NCBI GenBank assembly: GCA_964007475.1
Contig: OZ023274.1
Coordinates: 37,255,860 to 37,319,859 of the forward strand
DNA from: Hybos culiciformis
Taxonomy: Eukaryota > Arthropoda > Insecta > Diptera > Hybotidae
Direction: 5' to 3'
DNA: 64,000 bases
The notes beneath the pieces were generated by a model. That model was not told where the DNA came from, searched no databases, and saw only the letters and a list, made by a program, of their open reading frames with translations. Both the position numbers and the translations under genes were made by a program. Positions 1 through 12,700 of this stretch are shown in pieces; position 1 is the first letter of the stretch; each line of letters starts with the position of its first letter.

Positions 1-2114
1 CCAAACACTCTATAAATAAACTAAAATTTTTGTTCGATGTACATAAATATAGAATACGACTTCAATTTCTGAAATTGTCTAGAACACAAAAGAACTAAAA
101 TTTAAACCCGAATTCCAGGCTTAAAATCAAACTACACGTCAAAGAAATTTAGATGTAGAGATGCAGAAATAAAAAACAAGATACATTGTACAAATATCTA
201 AACTGTTTCCTTTCAAAAAATCATAATATAATATCAAAAACCTGCCTTCTACCTCATTTTACATATCTAACTAATTAAATTACATGTATTCATACACTGA
301 AATCATATTACAATTTAAATTTTCTTTATATTGGCAATATTCTTCTACACTATTCACATGATTAAGAAAATGAAATAATTAAGAAAAAGAAGGTGTTATA
401 CCTAAAATCTATAATACTATAAATTAGATTTTTGATATGATTAGGTACCTTTTTTTTAAATATTCAACGAGCTAATAAAATATTGATATTATGCTCAAAA
501 ACTCACAAATCGATTTTTATTTTACTTGTTAATAAGAAACATCAGGTACTAAATAAGAACAATTAATAATCAGCAGGTGGTCGTGGCGCCGTTTTTTAAA
601 TATTCTGAAAACTTTTTACGTTCAATTCAAATATATTCAATTCAAATATTTATATGTAACTAATTTCGAATTGAAAAAATTTTTAAATAAATGTTTGATT
701 AAAAAAAATGGGTTAAACAATTTAAACATTTTCATATTTAATTTTTTTAAATCTAAAATAAATAAATCCAGAATTTATATATACAAAACTATACATAATG
801 AGTATCCATACACATTAGTAATTCTTTGTATACTATGGTGATTTGAACGTATAACAAAAGTCGAAAAAAAAAAAAATAAACTGACCGTTACCCATCAGGT
901 AAAATTACAGTAGCGATAATTGTTAAGATATTTTTTTCAGAATAATCTTTGAACTAGTGCAGATAAAGGAATTATTTTAACAAACTATCCAGATACAAGT
1001 AACTTAAAAATTTTCTTTAATATCTCATTAGAGGGATAATTACCAATGTTTTTAATTCAATCAGAACTCTATTTAGAGCGATGGCAAATAAATCTACAGT
1101 TCGTAGCAGAACTTGGAAAAATATAAAAGAAATCTAAAAGTTTAAGTTTAGTTACAAATTTATTTCGATTTTATCGACTTAAATGCGTTGGACCTTTATT
1201 TTAATTTCCCCAAAGCAAAAACCTACATTAGTTTCCAATTTTTACTAAAGAAAGATTTGTAGTGTTTATAATACTAGGCACACCCTTTTCATAATGTTAG
1301 AATAAAATAGTTCGGCAAAGCTTATGCTTCAAAAAGCGCTAACTTCTACCGTCCTACAACAGTCCTAAAATTACCCAATTCTTAATTATACCAAAATGTT
1401 AAAAAATTTCCCAATCTAAAACTAAATGAAAATTCTACTTAAAATTGCATCTGTTGGACTGCTGGAAATTTGTAATAACTAATCATATAACAGAATATGT
1501 ATTATCTTCTAGGTATAACTTTTTGATTTTAATTTATATCTACATTAATAAAATGTTGGAAGTTGGAAGTTTAAGAAAAAAAGGACTTAAAATCTATCTG
1601 CAGAATTATTTAACAGATCTGAAGAGCACAACAGATAATATGCTTTCTGCTGTCATGACTATGATGTGCAGTTTATTTTGTATTGAATAATCGCAAGACG
1701 ACGCCTCTTTTACATCGGCACCCAGATTTTAGTTTAAATGTCAAAAAGAAAAACAAAAAGAAAAGATAAAGAAAAGAATTAAAATGAAAATTTTTTTAAA
1801 AATTTGTACTTTATTTTTTATTTATATTTAAATTCAAAAATAAAAAAATTAAAAATATAATATTTTTTCATAAAAATTTAAAAGTAAAAATTTGAACTTT
1901 TATTTCGTGCAATAAAAATTTTGGATTTTCTTCAAATCTTCAATGAAAAAAAATAATGTTTAAATTTTAAAATAATAATAATAATTTTTTTCTGTTCACA
2001 AATCACACAATAATTAATATTATTATAAAACTTCAACTACGACGGCCTATGGGTGTGTAGTTTGACGACGAACAACCAACACGACGTAAATAAATTAAAA
2101 AAATTATTTAAAAT
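1..2114. other. AT-rich upstream region of UBE3B, no gene supported
   Basis: Two kilobases of AT-rich sequence upstream of the UBE3B start. The only longer open frame (about 1445-1690, +) has no recognisable protein content and unlikely codon use. A relatively GC-rich patch near 2038-2090 just before the first coding exon is a plausible promoter or leader region, but I see no convincing TATA or initiator motif. Another CG-rich patch at about 570-592 has no interpretable content. Confidence 0.4.
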
Positions 2115-5100
2115 ATGTATAAAAATCAAAATAAATTTGAATTTTTGGAACAAAAGAAAATTGCTAGAGAAGAACGTGAAAAAAAGAAGAAACAAGAAAC
2201 TTCAGTGATTTTGATTCAAGCGACATTTCGCGGCTACATTGCTCGGAAAAAATACCATCAGAGAATTAAGTAAATAAATATTAACAAAAAAAAAATAATA
2301 AAACCTTTCTTTTTTCTTAGATCTTACTACCTTACTAAGATCTCGAAGCAAAATTTAGAATTCTTGATTTGGGTCCTTGTCTTCTGAACAAAATATCTCC
2401 CTTTATAATAATTTCAAAAAAAACATTTATTTATGAACCAATGAAACTTTTATATTTCTGTTGAAGGTATCTACCTACATACATAAAATAAAATGTGTAT
2501 TGGGAGAAGAAAAGGTAAATAATTATTGTTCGACAATTTTAATCCCAACATAGTAATGAATATAACCTACCTACCTTATACCTACCTCTCTATCATAACC
2601 TACTTAGATAGGTATTTATCTTAAATATTTTTTCAAGTTAACTAATAACTCCATAAGCCAAGGAAATTTCTGCATTTTAAGGAATCTAGTAGGTTCTTTT
2701 CCACTTTCTTAGTATTAATGAGATCTTATAGTTTAAATTAAGTTTATAATGAATTTTGTATAATTATAATAATGTTACTTTTCTACTACCTACCTATGTA
2801 CCTGATTACATTCTTTTTTGTAGTGATGATTTTGATAAAATATTTGGAGACTCAAATATTGCTGCCCTAAAGGAAAAAATTGAACCATTAAAGATTTTTG
2901 ATGTAAGTTCAAGATATTTACGACACTTTCAAATTGATGAACCAGATGATAAAGAACGTTTTGATCAGCTATGTCGTTATATTAATTTAATTGTTGAAAT
3001 GAAAAATCCCAAATATAATTACTCATCGTTAGCATTGCACAAAGATTTAAGGTATTAATATTAAAAAAAAAAAAAATTATTTAATCTTTACGTAATTTAA
3101 TATTTTATTTCTAACTAAAAAATTTTTATTTTAGTTTATTATGGATTAATCATGTAAAATGTTTATTGAATATTTGCTGTAAACTAATTGAGAAATTAAA
3201 GCCAGGTAACAAGCGAAATAAACAACAATTATAGTTTTTGACATAATTTTTTGATGTAAGATTTAAACATAAAGAAAGCGAAACAGGCATCGAGATTTTG
3301 TTATTTTATTTTGTCCAATGACATTTTTTTTTTTAAGTAAATGAATTTATAATAGGTAGATTGTGCAACTTTTTGTTATAATTGAACATTAACACTTTAA
3401 TAATTAATTATTTATTTATTTATTCAACGATTATAATTACAACAAAATATTATCGCCAGCAATTATTTTTTTGATGAAAAATTAAACCTACATACAAATA
3501 ATTATCAAAAGTATTAGAATATAAAATTTAATAATTACAGAATAAAAAAAATTAAGAATAACTATAATAATTGAATAGAAATTAAACCTACATACATTAT
3601 AAAAAGTATTAGAAAAGTATTAGAATATAAAATTTAATAATTACAGAATAAAAAAAAATATAAAGAGTATAACAATGTTATAAAAAAAATATTATCTTAG
3701 ATGTTTTGGTAAAAATAATAAATGATTTAAATTTTGATCCCAACACGATTCCCAATAAAATTTTTCTAAATTGGTTTTATATGAATATTATCCAAATTCA
3801 AATATTATAGCTAATACTAACAACATATACATTATTTATTTATTTTTTTTTAGAAAATCATACAGATAGCATATCGTTAGCTTTATATCTACATACGTTA
3901 ATAACGTTTACATCACCAAAATCATGGGGAATACTTTGTAATAAAAATTTTGAAAAAATGGTACCAATCTTCCAAAAAATTTGCTATAATATTCAGGGTG
4001 ATTTAATTCAAAAAGATTTTTTTAAAACTATGCGGGTAATGCGAGATAACATAATTTGTGTAATCAAAAATAATTTTTTTTTGGTATTTTTAGAGTATTT
4101 TGCTTAAGGGAACAGCTAGAGAAGAAATAATTTTGAAACCAATTTCATTAGAGGCTATAATAACACTATGCATAAGACCATTGATTGATGGAAATTTTAG
4201 CTCAAATTTAATATCGCAATTTATAACAGATATTCTATCAGTTCCAGCTTTAGTTTGGCATTTAGAAGTGAGCGCACCCCAATGTATTCACAATGTATCT
4301 CAGCATTTAGAAAAATATCTGAGTGTGTCTAACGATTTAAATTGGTATAAATGGTTCTCAAGAAATGTGCCCGTAAGATTTTTTTTATTTGTTTAATTTT
4401 ATAATAATAAATCTAATATCTTCTAATTTTTCATATAAAAAAAAATTGTAAAGGTTTTTTCTTACACGGAATACAATAACTTGCGATTCTGCGCATATAA
4501 TAAATTTTACTAAAAAAAAATATTTTTTAGGAAAATTGCAGAAATATAGTAAAATAATGTTATAATGTTATAATTAAATGAAAAAAAATATTTTCGGATT
4601 CTTGCAATTAATCGAACAGGATGATTTCAAATTAATGTGATAACGAATAACATTTATTTATGATTTTCAGGGGACAAAATCATTAGCATTACTTGGAAAT
4701 TTAGTTCATTTATTTCATTTAGAAGATTTGGAGAGTGCCAAGAAAATTGCTTATCCACAAATGATTGTAAGTTATTTAAGATTATTTTAATTCGCACTGT
4801 AAAATTTAGAGCTAAATTATCATTCTTTTTCAACATATTTACTTACATTTTTGATTATTACTTGTTTTAATACTGTTAATTTATTTTTGTAAATTATGAA
4901 ATTATCTCTTTAGGAAATTACAACAATTATACTAAAAAATATACCTGAAACAGTTGGTACTAAAGGAGTTTTTTCTCAATGGCATGATCTCCTTGGTTGG
5001 TATACACCAGATCCTGTTCCTGATACGGCACAAAATCAAAATGTCCAGTTGATTCGAAAACAGTATCATTTATTATGGGGACATCGATGTATCAAATTAC

Positions 5101-8100
5101 TTTTTGGTGATCAATTAAAAGAATTAAGTCAAAATTATGAAAGAATAGAATTCCAAACACCACTTCAAACGAGTGGTAGTAATTTATTAAGACGAGCACT
5201 AGAGAGAAGTTCGACAAAAAATAGTTTGAACAAAATTAATCGAACATGGAGAAAAATTGATTCAGATGAAATTATGAGAATTTCTAAAGTTGGAGCAATG
5301 TATTACGCAGCATTGAGCACATTATCTCAATTAAAATTGGATATATTATCAGGTTAATATTTTTAATTCCATTTGTGTTCAAAACGATTGTCTAAAGTAC
5401 ATTTTTCTTTTTCAAGGCATTAATTATAATGAAACAGTTTTATATGATATATGGCTTTTAATTACATCTATAGGACAATATTGTGGTTTAAAAGAATTTT
5501 ACGAAATTCTCAAGAATGACCCGTCTGCTTCTCAACCTCAAATATTGCTTCTAATGCTTTTTTGTGATTGCATTACACATTATGTCACGTAAGAATAATA
5601 TAGAAAATTATTTAATGAATTATTATTTAATTAATTTATTTTTGTAGAATTTTAGATGAATTCGAAATGTATAGTGAGCAGAAACCATTTTTATTAAATG
5701 ACTACGTTTTGCTATCGTATTTTTTGAATAACTTTATTTTTAAAATTATTCAAGATAATATTTTTGGTAAGAATATTTTGTTAAGATTCAAGTTTTGGCT
5801 GGTTAAAGGAAAACTTTAACTAATATTTTAACAAATTCTATAATAATGTAAACTTACTTTTGAAGGATCTCGAGGTGTCACCAATACTCCTCTGTTCACA
5901 TCACTTCATACAGCCTTACTATGTTTATATCGACGGGATTGTCGACGTGTTTTTACACCTCAAAATCATTGGTTAATTTATGATATACGTCCTACCCAAT
6001 TTATAAATGATTTGGATAAGGGAAAACGTCATAGTCAAATTTTATTACAAAAAATGCCACACATCATACCTCATGAAGATCGAGTTAAATTATTTCGAAA
6101 ATATGTTCAAAAAGAGAAAGCAGTATTAGGACTTACAGAATCAGTTTGTGCATCACCTCGTTCAGCTTTAATCACAATTCACAGAGATAGAATTGTCGAA
6201 GACGGTTACAGACAATTGGCGGCGTTACGACCGCACGCTTTAAAAGGTGTTATCAGAGTAAGATTCATAAATCAACAAGGTCTTCATGAAGCAGGAATTG
6301 ACCAGGATGGGGTTTTCAAAGAATTTCTTGAAGAGACAATAAAACGGGTATTTGATCCATCTTTAAATTTATTTAAGACAACATCCGACCAACGCTTATA
6401 TCCATCACCAATTTCATATGTTCAAGACAATCATTTACAACTGTTTGAATTTGTCGGTCGGATGCTGGGAAAAGCTGTTTATGAAGGAATTGTTGTAGAT
6501 GTTCCATTTGCATCATTTTTCTTAAGCCAATTGTTAGGCCAAACTCAACAAGCACTTTACTCTTGTATGGATGAGCTCCCATCACTTGATAATGAATTAT
6601 ATCGTAGCTTAACATTTATCAAGCATTACAAACAAAATGTATCAGACCTAAATTTAACATTTTCCGTTGACGAAGATGTAATGGGAAAAATTGTAACTCA
6701 TGAATTACATGCTGGAGGAAAAGCGAGAGCAGTAACAGATAGCAATAAGTAAAATATAATTTACCTGCATTCTATCAAAAATTAAAAACTTCCTATGTTT
6801 TCAATTTATGTCTTTTGGAGTGGGAAGCTCTCATGTAAACTATATTAATACACATTTATATTTTTAAAGCTCTTGATAAATGTATTGAATTTCCGTGGTA
6901 ATTAGTATAAGAAACCGAAAGAAAGTCCCGATTGTATCCAAGAATTCGAACTAACTGACACTTGAAAATCGTACGCTTAAAATGTCCAGTAACCGATTGT
7001 GATCAAGAGTTCGAACTGGAGGCGGTGAAATAATTTTATGAAATTTGGTATATGGGTAGAGGACGTTTGCAGTAATCAAAAAATGTTAAGCGCGGAAGTA
7101 TTTTGAAAGTAATAGTCAGAATTTTTGGATACATTCAGGACTAACCGTTTTTTTTTTAGATTCCTTTTATCAACATCTATCTATCCACATAGTAATTGTC
7201 TTCAGAATCCTTTAAAATATTCAAAATAATTAAAATAATATATAAACTTTATATAAAAATTATTTCGATTCTTGGCAGATTGAGAGCTTCTAACTCCGGA
7301 GTCCGGGCTGGGGGAGTTTTTGCTTTAGCTTGGCTAAGTATTCGAGATTGCTCATATTGACATTTATAGAATCAAAATTTATTAAGAAGTTCGATAGCTA
7401 TAAGTATTTTAGTGTGGCCCTGAGAGATGCACGAACATTAAATTAAATATCTAGTCCGCTTTATCATTTTTGATAGAAAATGGGCTAAAAGTAATAGTGC
7501 TCTGTGTCTGAAAAATTCAAAGTTAAAAAACTCCATAAGCAAAATATAATTCATTTTTAAATATTGGTTGAATTCTTAATTTTTTGTTTTTTTTTTAGAA
7601 TTATTTATATTCACTACATGGCCTATTTTCATATGAATACACAAATACGTGAACAAACCGCTGCATTTAATCGAGGCTTTCGTAGTATTGTTAGTCCCGA
7701 ATGGCTTTCATTGTTTTCTCCACCAGAATTACAGCGTTTGATTTCAGGCGATACTGTACCATTAGATTTAAAAGATTTAAGAAGGCATACTCAGTATTAT
7801 GGTGGCTTTCATGATAATCATCGTGTTATAAGTTGGCTCTGGGATATATTATCAAAAGACTTTTCCGAAGAAGAGAGAAAACTATTTTTGAAGGTAAATT
7901 CATTTAAAAATTTTGAAACTATTGTATTTTATTTTTCCAATTTCAGTTCGTTACTAGTTGTTCAAAGCCACCTTTATTAGGATTCGCACATTTGGAACCA
8001 CAATTTTCTATAAGATGTGTTGAAGTTGGTGACGATGAAGATACAGGTGACACGATAGGAAGTGTGATTCGTGGATTTTTCACATTCAAAAAGGACCCAT

Positions 8101-8228
8101 TAAATCGCTTACCAACTTCCTCTACTTGTTTTAATTTATTAAAACTTCCTAATTACCAAAAGAAACAAACTTTGAGAGATAAACTCAGATATGCTGTATG
8201 TAGTAATACTGGATTTGAGCTTTCATAA
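2115..8228 (+). CDS. UBE3B: UBE3B-type HECT E3 ubiquitin-protein ligase, complete, 12 exons
   Basis: Coding exons by my reading: 2115-2269, 2824-3051, 3135-3205, 3854-4035, 4094-4372, 4671-4766, 4914-5352, 5417-5588, 5648-5766, 5866-6748, 7599-7893, 7947-8228. All borders are GT-AG and phases match, giving 3201 nt and 1066 residues plus stop; human UBE3B is about 1068, so the model is probably complete. Residues about 33-50 ([14 protein letters not shown]) form an N-terminal IQ motif, the calmodulin-binding feature of UBE3B. The C-terminal HECT domain (about residue 700 to the end) contains the runs [15 protein letters not shown] and [20 protein letters not shown]. The catalytic cysteine sits in the motif [12 protein letters not shown] at about residue 1034. 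The family transfers ubiquitin from an E2 through this cysteine to substrates. The start is the first ATG in frame ahead of the IQ motif; an upstream non-coding exon cannot be excluded. Confident as family; exact orthology rests on remembered sequence. Confidence 0.95.
5866..8228 (+). CDS. UBE3B: Exons 10-12 of UBE3B: linker plus HECT catalytic domain
   Basis: Three exons (5866-6748, 7599-7893, 7947-8228) encode roughly residues 581-1066. The 883-nt exon 10 carries the HECT N-lobe. Exons 11 and 12 carry the rest, with YYGGFH and the C-lobe cysteine (TGT near 8135) in [11 protein letters not shown], ending GFELS-stop, the same ending as I recall for human UBE3B. The 850-bp intron at 6749-7598 separates N-lobe from C-lobe and is the longest of the gene. 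I see no frameshift or missing key residue. Confidence 0.94.
6749..7598 (+). other. UBE3B intron 10, no element recognised
   Basis: 850-bp intron between GTAAAA donor and TTTTAG acceptor. It contains a short degenerate direct repeat around 6930-7015 (GATTGTATCCAAGAATTCGA and a similar GATTGTGATCAAGAGTTCGA copy) but nothing that I can assign to a transposon family or RNA. Confidence 0.4.
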
Positions 8229-8311
8229 TTTAATATTATTTTGTTACATATTGATTAAACAAATATTTGTGATTTATAACTTTCTGTGAGATATCCACAT
8301 ATTAAAAAAAA

Positions 8312-8434
8312 AATAAAAAAGAGACATTAAAATTTAAAAAAAAATATTTGTTATATATTAAACATATTGACGTATTACTTCAAGGAAAAACATATCGACG
8401 TATTACTTCAATGTAAAACATTATTTTTAATAAA
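8312..8434 (+). terminator. Candidate poly(A) signals for UBE3B
   Basis: AATAAA hexamers at 8312-8317 and 8429-8434 lie 84 and 201 bp downstream of the UBE3B stop. In DNA this AT-rich the hexamer is frequent by chance, so the assignment is positional only. Confidence 0.3.
8363..8418. repeat. Two-copy 28-bp tandem repeat in the convergent 3' interval
   Basis: CATATTGACGTATTACTTCA and CATATCGACGTATTACTTCA begin adjacent 28-bp units at 8363 and 8391. The pair lies in the 448-bp gap between the convergent stop codons of UBE3B (8228) and the minus-strand gene (8677). The rest of that gap shows nothing but AT-rich sequence. Confidence 0.6.
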
Positions 8435-8617
8435 ACTTCATTTAAAAACCTCTGGATAGAAAAAAGGAAATATTTTAATTACCGAAGCAAATTATTTTTT
8501 TCTTGACCTTATTGCAGTCGTTTAGTCGAAATGAGACGAGAAATGGTGGTGAGTATTAAACATACAATAGTTGTATTTAATACACAATTTAGATGAAATT
8601 ATAATAATACAGTCGAA

Positions 8618-8623
8618 TTTATT
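8618..8623 (-). terminator. Candidate poly(A) signal for the 717-residue protein gene
   Basis: TTTATT on the plus strand reads AATAAA on the minus strand, 54 bp downstream of the stop at 8677. Positional evidence only. Confidence 0.3.
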
Positions 8624-8676
8624 ATTTTAGAACTTTTGAAATAAATACAAAAAGAAAAAACAAAAATATAAATATT

Positions 8677-11602
8677 TCAATTTATCAAAAAAAAATCTTT
8701 CAAATAATTATTCCATTCTTCCAGCATTGTGTTTTGTGATATTTTTTTTATTTTTGGAATAATTTCATTTAATTTCATCATGGCCGCAACATCTTGACGG
8801 TACATTAGCATTGATTCTGTGTTCATATGAACATTGACCAGGCAGTTAATTGCGAAACACTTATCTGTTGCTATTTTTTCAGAATAATTTATTTGCTTTA
8901 AAAGTTTATCCAAATCTTTTTCTACTTTATCGTAGTTAATTTTTATTCCATTAGAAGTTTTATCCTCTGATTTGATCATAACATCATTTGAAATATTTGG
9001 TTGTGGGTAAATTGGTTTTCTACTCATTAATATCATAGCATAGCTTTGAATTGAATTGAATTCACAATACGATTTTGTGGCAACCAATAATAACTTTAAG
9101 TAATCCTCTTGACATAATTCTTCGCATTTTGTCTGTTTTAATCGTTTAACAAACGGATATTTATTTTTTGCGATATTTGATTCTGATCGCTCTATTTCTT
9201 TAGAATGTAATGACGATAATGGTGAATAATCGTTCCAATGTGAAAATTTTTCAAAAATTTTTTGTAAACACATTTTTCCTTTATGCGGATTTATTTTATT
9301 TAAAAATAAATCAACAAGATTGTACTTTATAAAAGGCATTTCTACTTTATCGATTATATTTGAATATTTTTTTACATTAGTTCCAACTGTTCCTAAAAAA
9401 TTGTTAAAACAAATGTATAATTTATTAATAATATTGACATATTGGTAAAAGATTGATTTATGGGAAGCTAATACTATATATTATGAATTTTAATTTTTTT
9501 TTAACATAGAGTATTATCAAATAGAAGAGAATGATTAAGGAAGAAAACGCAAAATAAAAATAATTTCGGACAATGAGCGTTTCCTTTCTTAATCTTTCTA
9601 TTTTCTTGTTATTATAAATCAGATGAAGTATTCTTAGTTATTGTAATAAAAAAAAAAAAACAATATTACCTTCAATTATTTTGAATATCTCTCTAGTAAA
9701 AATTTCAGTTCTTTGTCCGATTACAGGATACAAAATACCATTTGCAGAGCTTGAAGTATCAGATAAATTAACAACAGTAGCCAATAATGATATTTGACGG
9801 CTCAGAATCGTAATTACATCTTCAGGATAATCGTTGCTAATGCATGTAACAAACAGTTGAATCATTTTTTTAACTGTATCAGTCAATTGATTATAATGAC
9901 TCAAATCAAATACACTAACAATTAACGGTTTGTCCGAAGAATAAATATGCTTTAATGGTTTTGAATAATATTTTAGCATCCACACAGCTAAATCCATTTC
10001 TAATAATTTAGTCAATAAATGTAAAACTAAATATAAACGATTCAATTTTTCCTGGCGATTGTGTGAGTTTAGTGATTTTTTAACTGAATGTCGAGATTCC
10101 CATTCATTAAAATTAAAAAATGCACTATTTTCTGTGTAATCTTTATTTGATTCTAAAAGATCATCATCTTCAGTTATTGTTTCAGATATTTGACTTATAA
10201 TGAAAACAAATATATTTGGCATTTCTGATATAGTTTTCTCTGGTAGAATTTTATCAGTTTGTATTTTTGATGTTAATAGTGATTCATATTCACTTCTTAC
10301 GGATTCATAGCATGGTGGGAAAGTTATTAATAATTTATCGAACAATGTAACACATTCATTTATTATATAATCTGTGGTATATAAAAGTTCTTCTGATGCA
10401 TTTATAGTCTGAAAGTATATTTTATTAATATTAATTATCTCTATATATCAACTAAAATTTAACAATATGTATTAACAATACGAATTAATCAATAAAAAAA
10501 TCATCTGTCAGTATTACAACAAAAATTTTTTAACTAAACATTCGGGCACGAAAGTAGTTACGTAATCCACTTAAGGAATTTTAGAACTTTGATTTATTAT
10601 AGCAATTGCCTTTCTAAAACTATTTATTTTTTTTACATCTATTGTAAGTTTTTAAAGACTGTCTTTATGCAATAGAGATTTTAAGATCCAAAGTTTATTA
10701 TTTGGCATGATATTTTATTTCGTCATAAAAGTCGATGAAAGATTTATTCAGTATCTGACTAATAAAAGCTAGTACCTATTTGACCTTTTTTGATTTTTAA
10801 ATGCAACGTCGGATACTAATACTGGCCGGGCTTACTACCTATCTATTTATAGTAGAAAATAAAAACAGGTTATAATATAAACATTGTAAATAAGTATACC
10901 TACCAGGATTAATTCAAAAATTGTTGTGAAAATTTCAGCACCCCAGAATTCATTTCGCGAAATCATGTCATCAACTATTTTTATAAACATTGATACTCGA
11001 TTCTCTTCAATTAAATGATTTTTTTTCGATTTTATATAAGCTGTTGCCATTTTTGGTTTTTTACAACTTTTGGAATGATTTTTTTTACAATATTCAAAAT
11101 TTTCCACACATTTTGGTACACATTTAAGTTTCAAACGCCGAATTATATCCAGATAATTTAGGTTTAAAATATTTTTTAATTCAATGAATTGTTTTTTTGC
11201 AACAGATGCTTCATTCGACGACGACGACGACGACGACAGTGCACTAGGAGTTGATGATGCAATCGAATTCTTCTGAATGACAACAATTTTGGATTCTTTA
11301 ACTAATGAAGCTGCTGGTGAATATGATGATTTTGAAGGTAGTACTACTTCTTGATCCTTGATAGTATTAATTACTGAATTTTTATTTTGTTGATTTGAAT
11401 TGTTATTACTTTTGTCAACAAGTTGTTGTTTATTTCTCTTTGCCAATGGTTCATTTTCATTGTCAGATTCTTCGTCTCTTATTTCTGTTCTAGAGCCAGC
11501 AAAAGATTCAACAACATTTGTTATATTTTTTAATTCCGAAACAGGAATTTCTTTTTTTTTTCTTGGCCTTTTTTTATTTGAATTATTTTTTGGCATTTTC
11601 AT
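8677..11602 (-). CDS. Uncharacterised 717-residue protein, three exons
   Basis: Exons 11602-10904, 10408-9670 and 9392-8677 join in frame through GT-AG introns of 495 and 277 bp to 2154 nt. I do not recognise the family. The first about 140 residues look disordered: a basic cluster KKRPRKKK at about 10-17 (nuclear-localisation-like), an acidic stretch near 43-51, Asn/Gln-rich sequence and a seven-serine run near 123-129. Residues 161-180 hold C161, C165, C172, H176 and C180; C165-x6-C172-x3-H176 resembles the second half of a CCCH zinc finger, but the first spacing is too short. The remaining about 500 residues look mostly helical. The protein may act in the nucleus, but that is inference from composition. 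ATG codons at residues 1 and 3 are both possible starts. It converges on UBE3B. Confidence 0.78.
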
Positions 11603-11613
11603 TGTATTTGATG

Positions 11614-11722
11614 TTTTTGAAGTTTATACTTCTTTAGCGGCGTTGGAAGAAATTTGGTAGAGGGTAAAAATCCATTTTCATATAGAATTTTTCTGAGAAT
11701 CGTCATCATTTTTCTGAGAATC
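11614..11722. repeat. Boundary module, copy 1
   Basis: About 105-bp module opening with GAAGTTTATACTTCTTTAGC, then a GGTAGAGGGTAAAAATCC segment, then paired CTGAGAATCGTCATCATTTT. The core GAAGT-TTAT-ACTTC is a short inverted repeat. A second copy lies at 12536-12641 and a shortened third copy at 14245-14310; the copies bracket two different tandem arrays. This copy begins 12 bp upstream of the ATG of the minus-strand gene, so it forms that gene's leader or promoter. Confidence 0.8.
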
Positions 11723-11766
11723 GTCCGTCATCATTTTTCAAATATTAAAAAAAAAACAAATCATAA

Positions 11767-11796
11767 TTGGGTTCGAACCTGGCACCTTCAGACTTA
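11767..11796 (-). repeat. tRNA-like SINE fragment (B-box part), minus orientation
   Basis: On the minus strand this reads AAGTCTGAAGGTGCCAGGTT followed by CGAACCCAA. It includes the 3' half of an anticodon stem and a good pol III B box (GGTTCGAACCC). It matches 12735-12764 on the plus strand with few differences, so it is a second, inverted and truncated piece of the same family. Confidence 0.6.
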
Positions 11797-12536
11797 TTTT
11801 TTTATCAAAAAAATTATTTTCGATGAAATAAAGGTTAGTTGGCTTAAAATTTTGGGTAATAGTAGAAGGAGTAGGGTCCACCCGACCCAAAAAAAAATTT
11901 TTTTTTTGTTTTTAATTGTAAAAGTTACCTGTCGTTAAATGAACGTGGCAGGAGGCGAGAGAGTCTCCTACCCAAAAAAGACCAACATTTTTTTTTTAAC
12001 AAAAAAATTATTTTCGATGAAATAAAGGTTAGTTGGCTTAAAATTTTGGGTAGTAGAAGGAGGAGTAGGGTCGACCCGGCCCAAAAAAAATTTTTTTTTG
12101 TTTTTAATTGTAAAAGTTACCTGTCGTTAAATGAACGTGGCCGGCATGAAAATTTTGGATCGGAACAGGAGGCGAGGGGGTCTCCTACTCAAAAAAGACC
12201 AACATTTTTTTTTTATCAAAAAAATTATTTTCGATGAAATAAAGGTTAGTTGGCTTAAAATTTTGGGTATTAGAAGGAGTAGGGTCCACCCGGCCCAAAA
12301 AAATTTTTATTTTATTTTTTTAATTATAAACGTTACCTGTCGTTAAATGAACGTGGCCGGCATGAAAATTTTGGATCGGAGCAGGAGGGGGAGGGGGTCT
12401 CCTACCCAAAAAAGACCAAAATTTTTTTTTTATCAAAAAAATTATTTTCGATGAAATAAAGGTTAGTTGGCTTAAAATTTTGGGTAGTAGTAGAAGGAGT
12501 AGGGTCGACCCGGCCAAAAAAAAATTTTTATTTTAT
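11797..12536. repeat. Minisatellite array, 4 units of about 193-218 bp
   Basis: The marker AAGGTTAGTTGGCTTAAAAT recurs at about 11831, 12024, 12242 and 12459. Each unit adds a GAAGGAGTAGGGTC-CACCCG/GACCCG box, a poly-A/T run, TTACCTGTCGTTAAATGAAC and GTCTCCTACCCAAAAAAGAC. Units 2 and 3 contain an extra GGCATGAAAATTTTGGATCG block, which explains the unequal lengths. Open frames across it on both strands are artefacts of the repeat. Confidence 0.88.
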
Positions 12537-12641
12537 TTTTGAAGTTTATACTTCTTTAGCGGCGTTTGATGAATTTTAGTAGAGGGTAAAAATCCATTTT
12601 CATGTAGAATTTTTCTCAGAATCGTCATCATTTTTCTCAGA
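12536..12641. repeat. Boundary module, copy 2
   Basis: Starts with the same GAAGTTTATACTTCTTTAGC GGCGTT core as copy 1 and keeps the AGAGGGTAAAAATCCATTTT and ATCGTCATCATTTTTCTCAG segments. It closes the first array and precedes the tRNA-like piece and the second array. Confidence 0.8.
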
Positions 12642-12700
12642 AAAATAAGAATAAGAATACTTATTTTTTTATTATATTTAAGAAACCCAAAATCATATGG

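Noticed and set aside
1445..1690. Plus-strand 81-codon open frame upstream of UBE3B
   Set aside because: No recognisable domain or splice link, and simple AT-rich codon composition.
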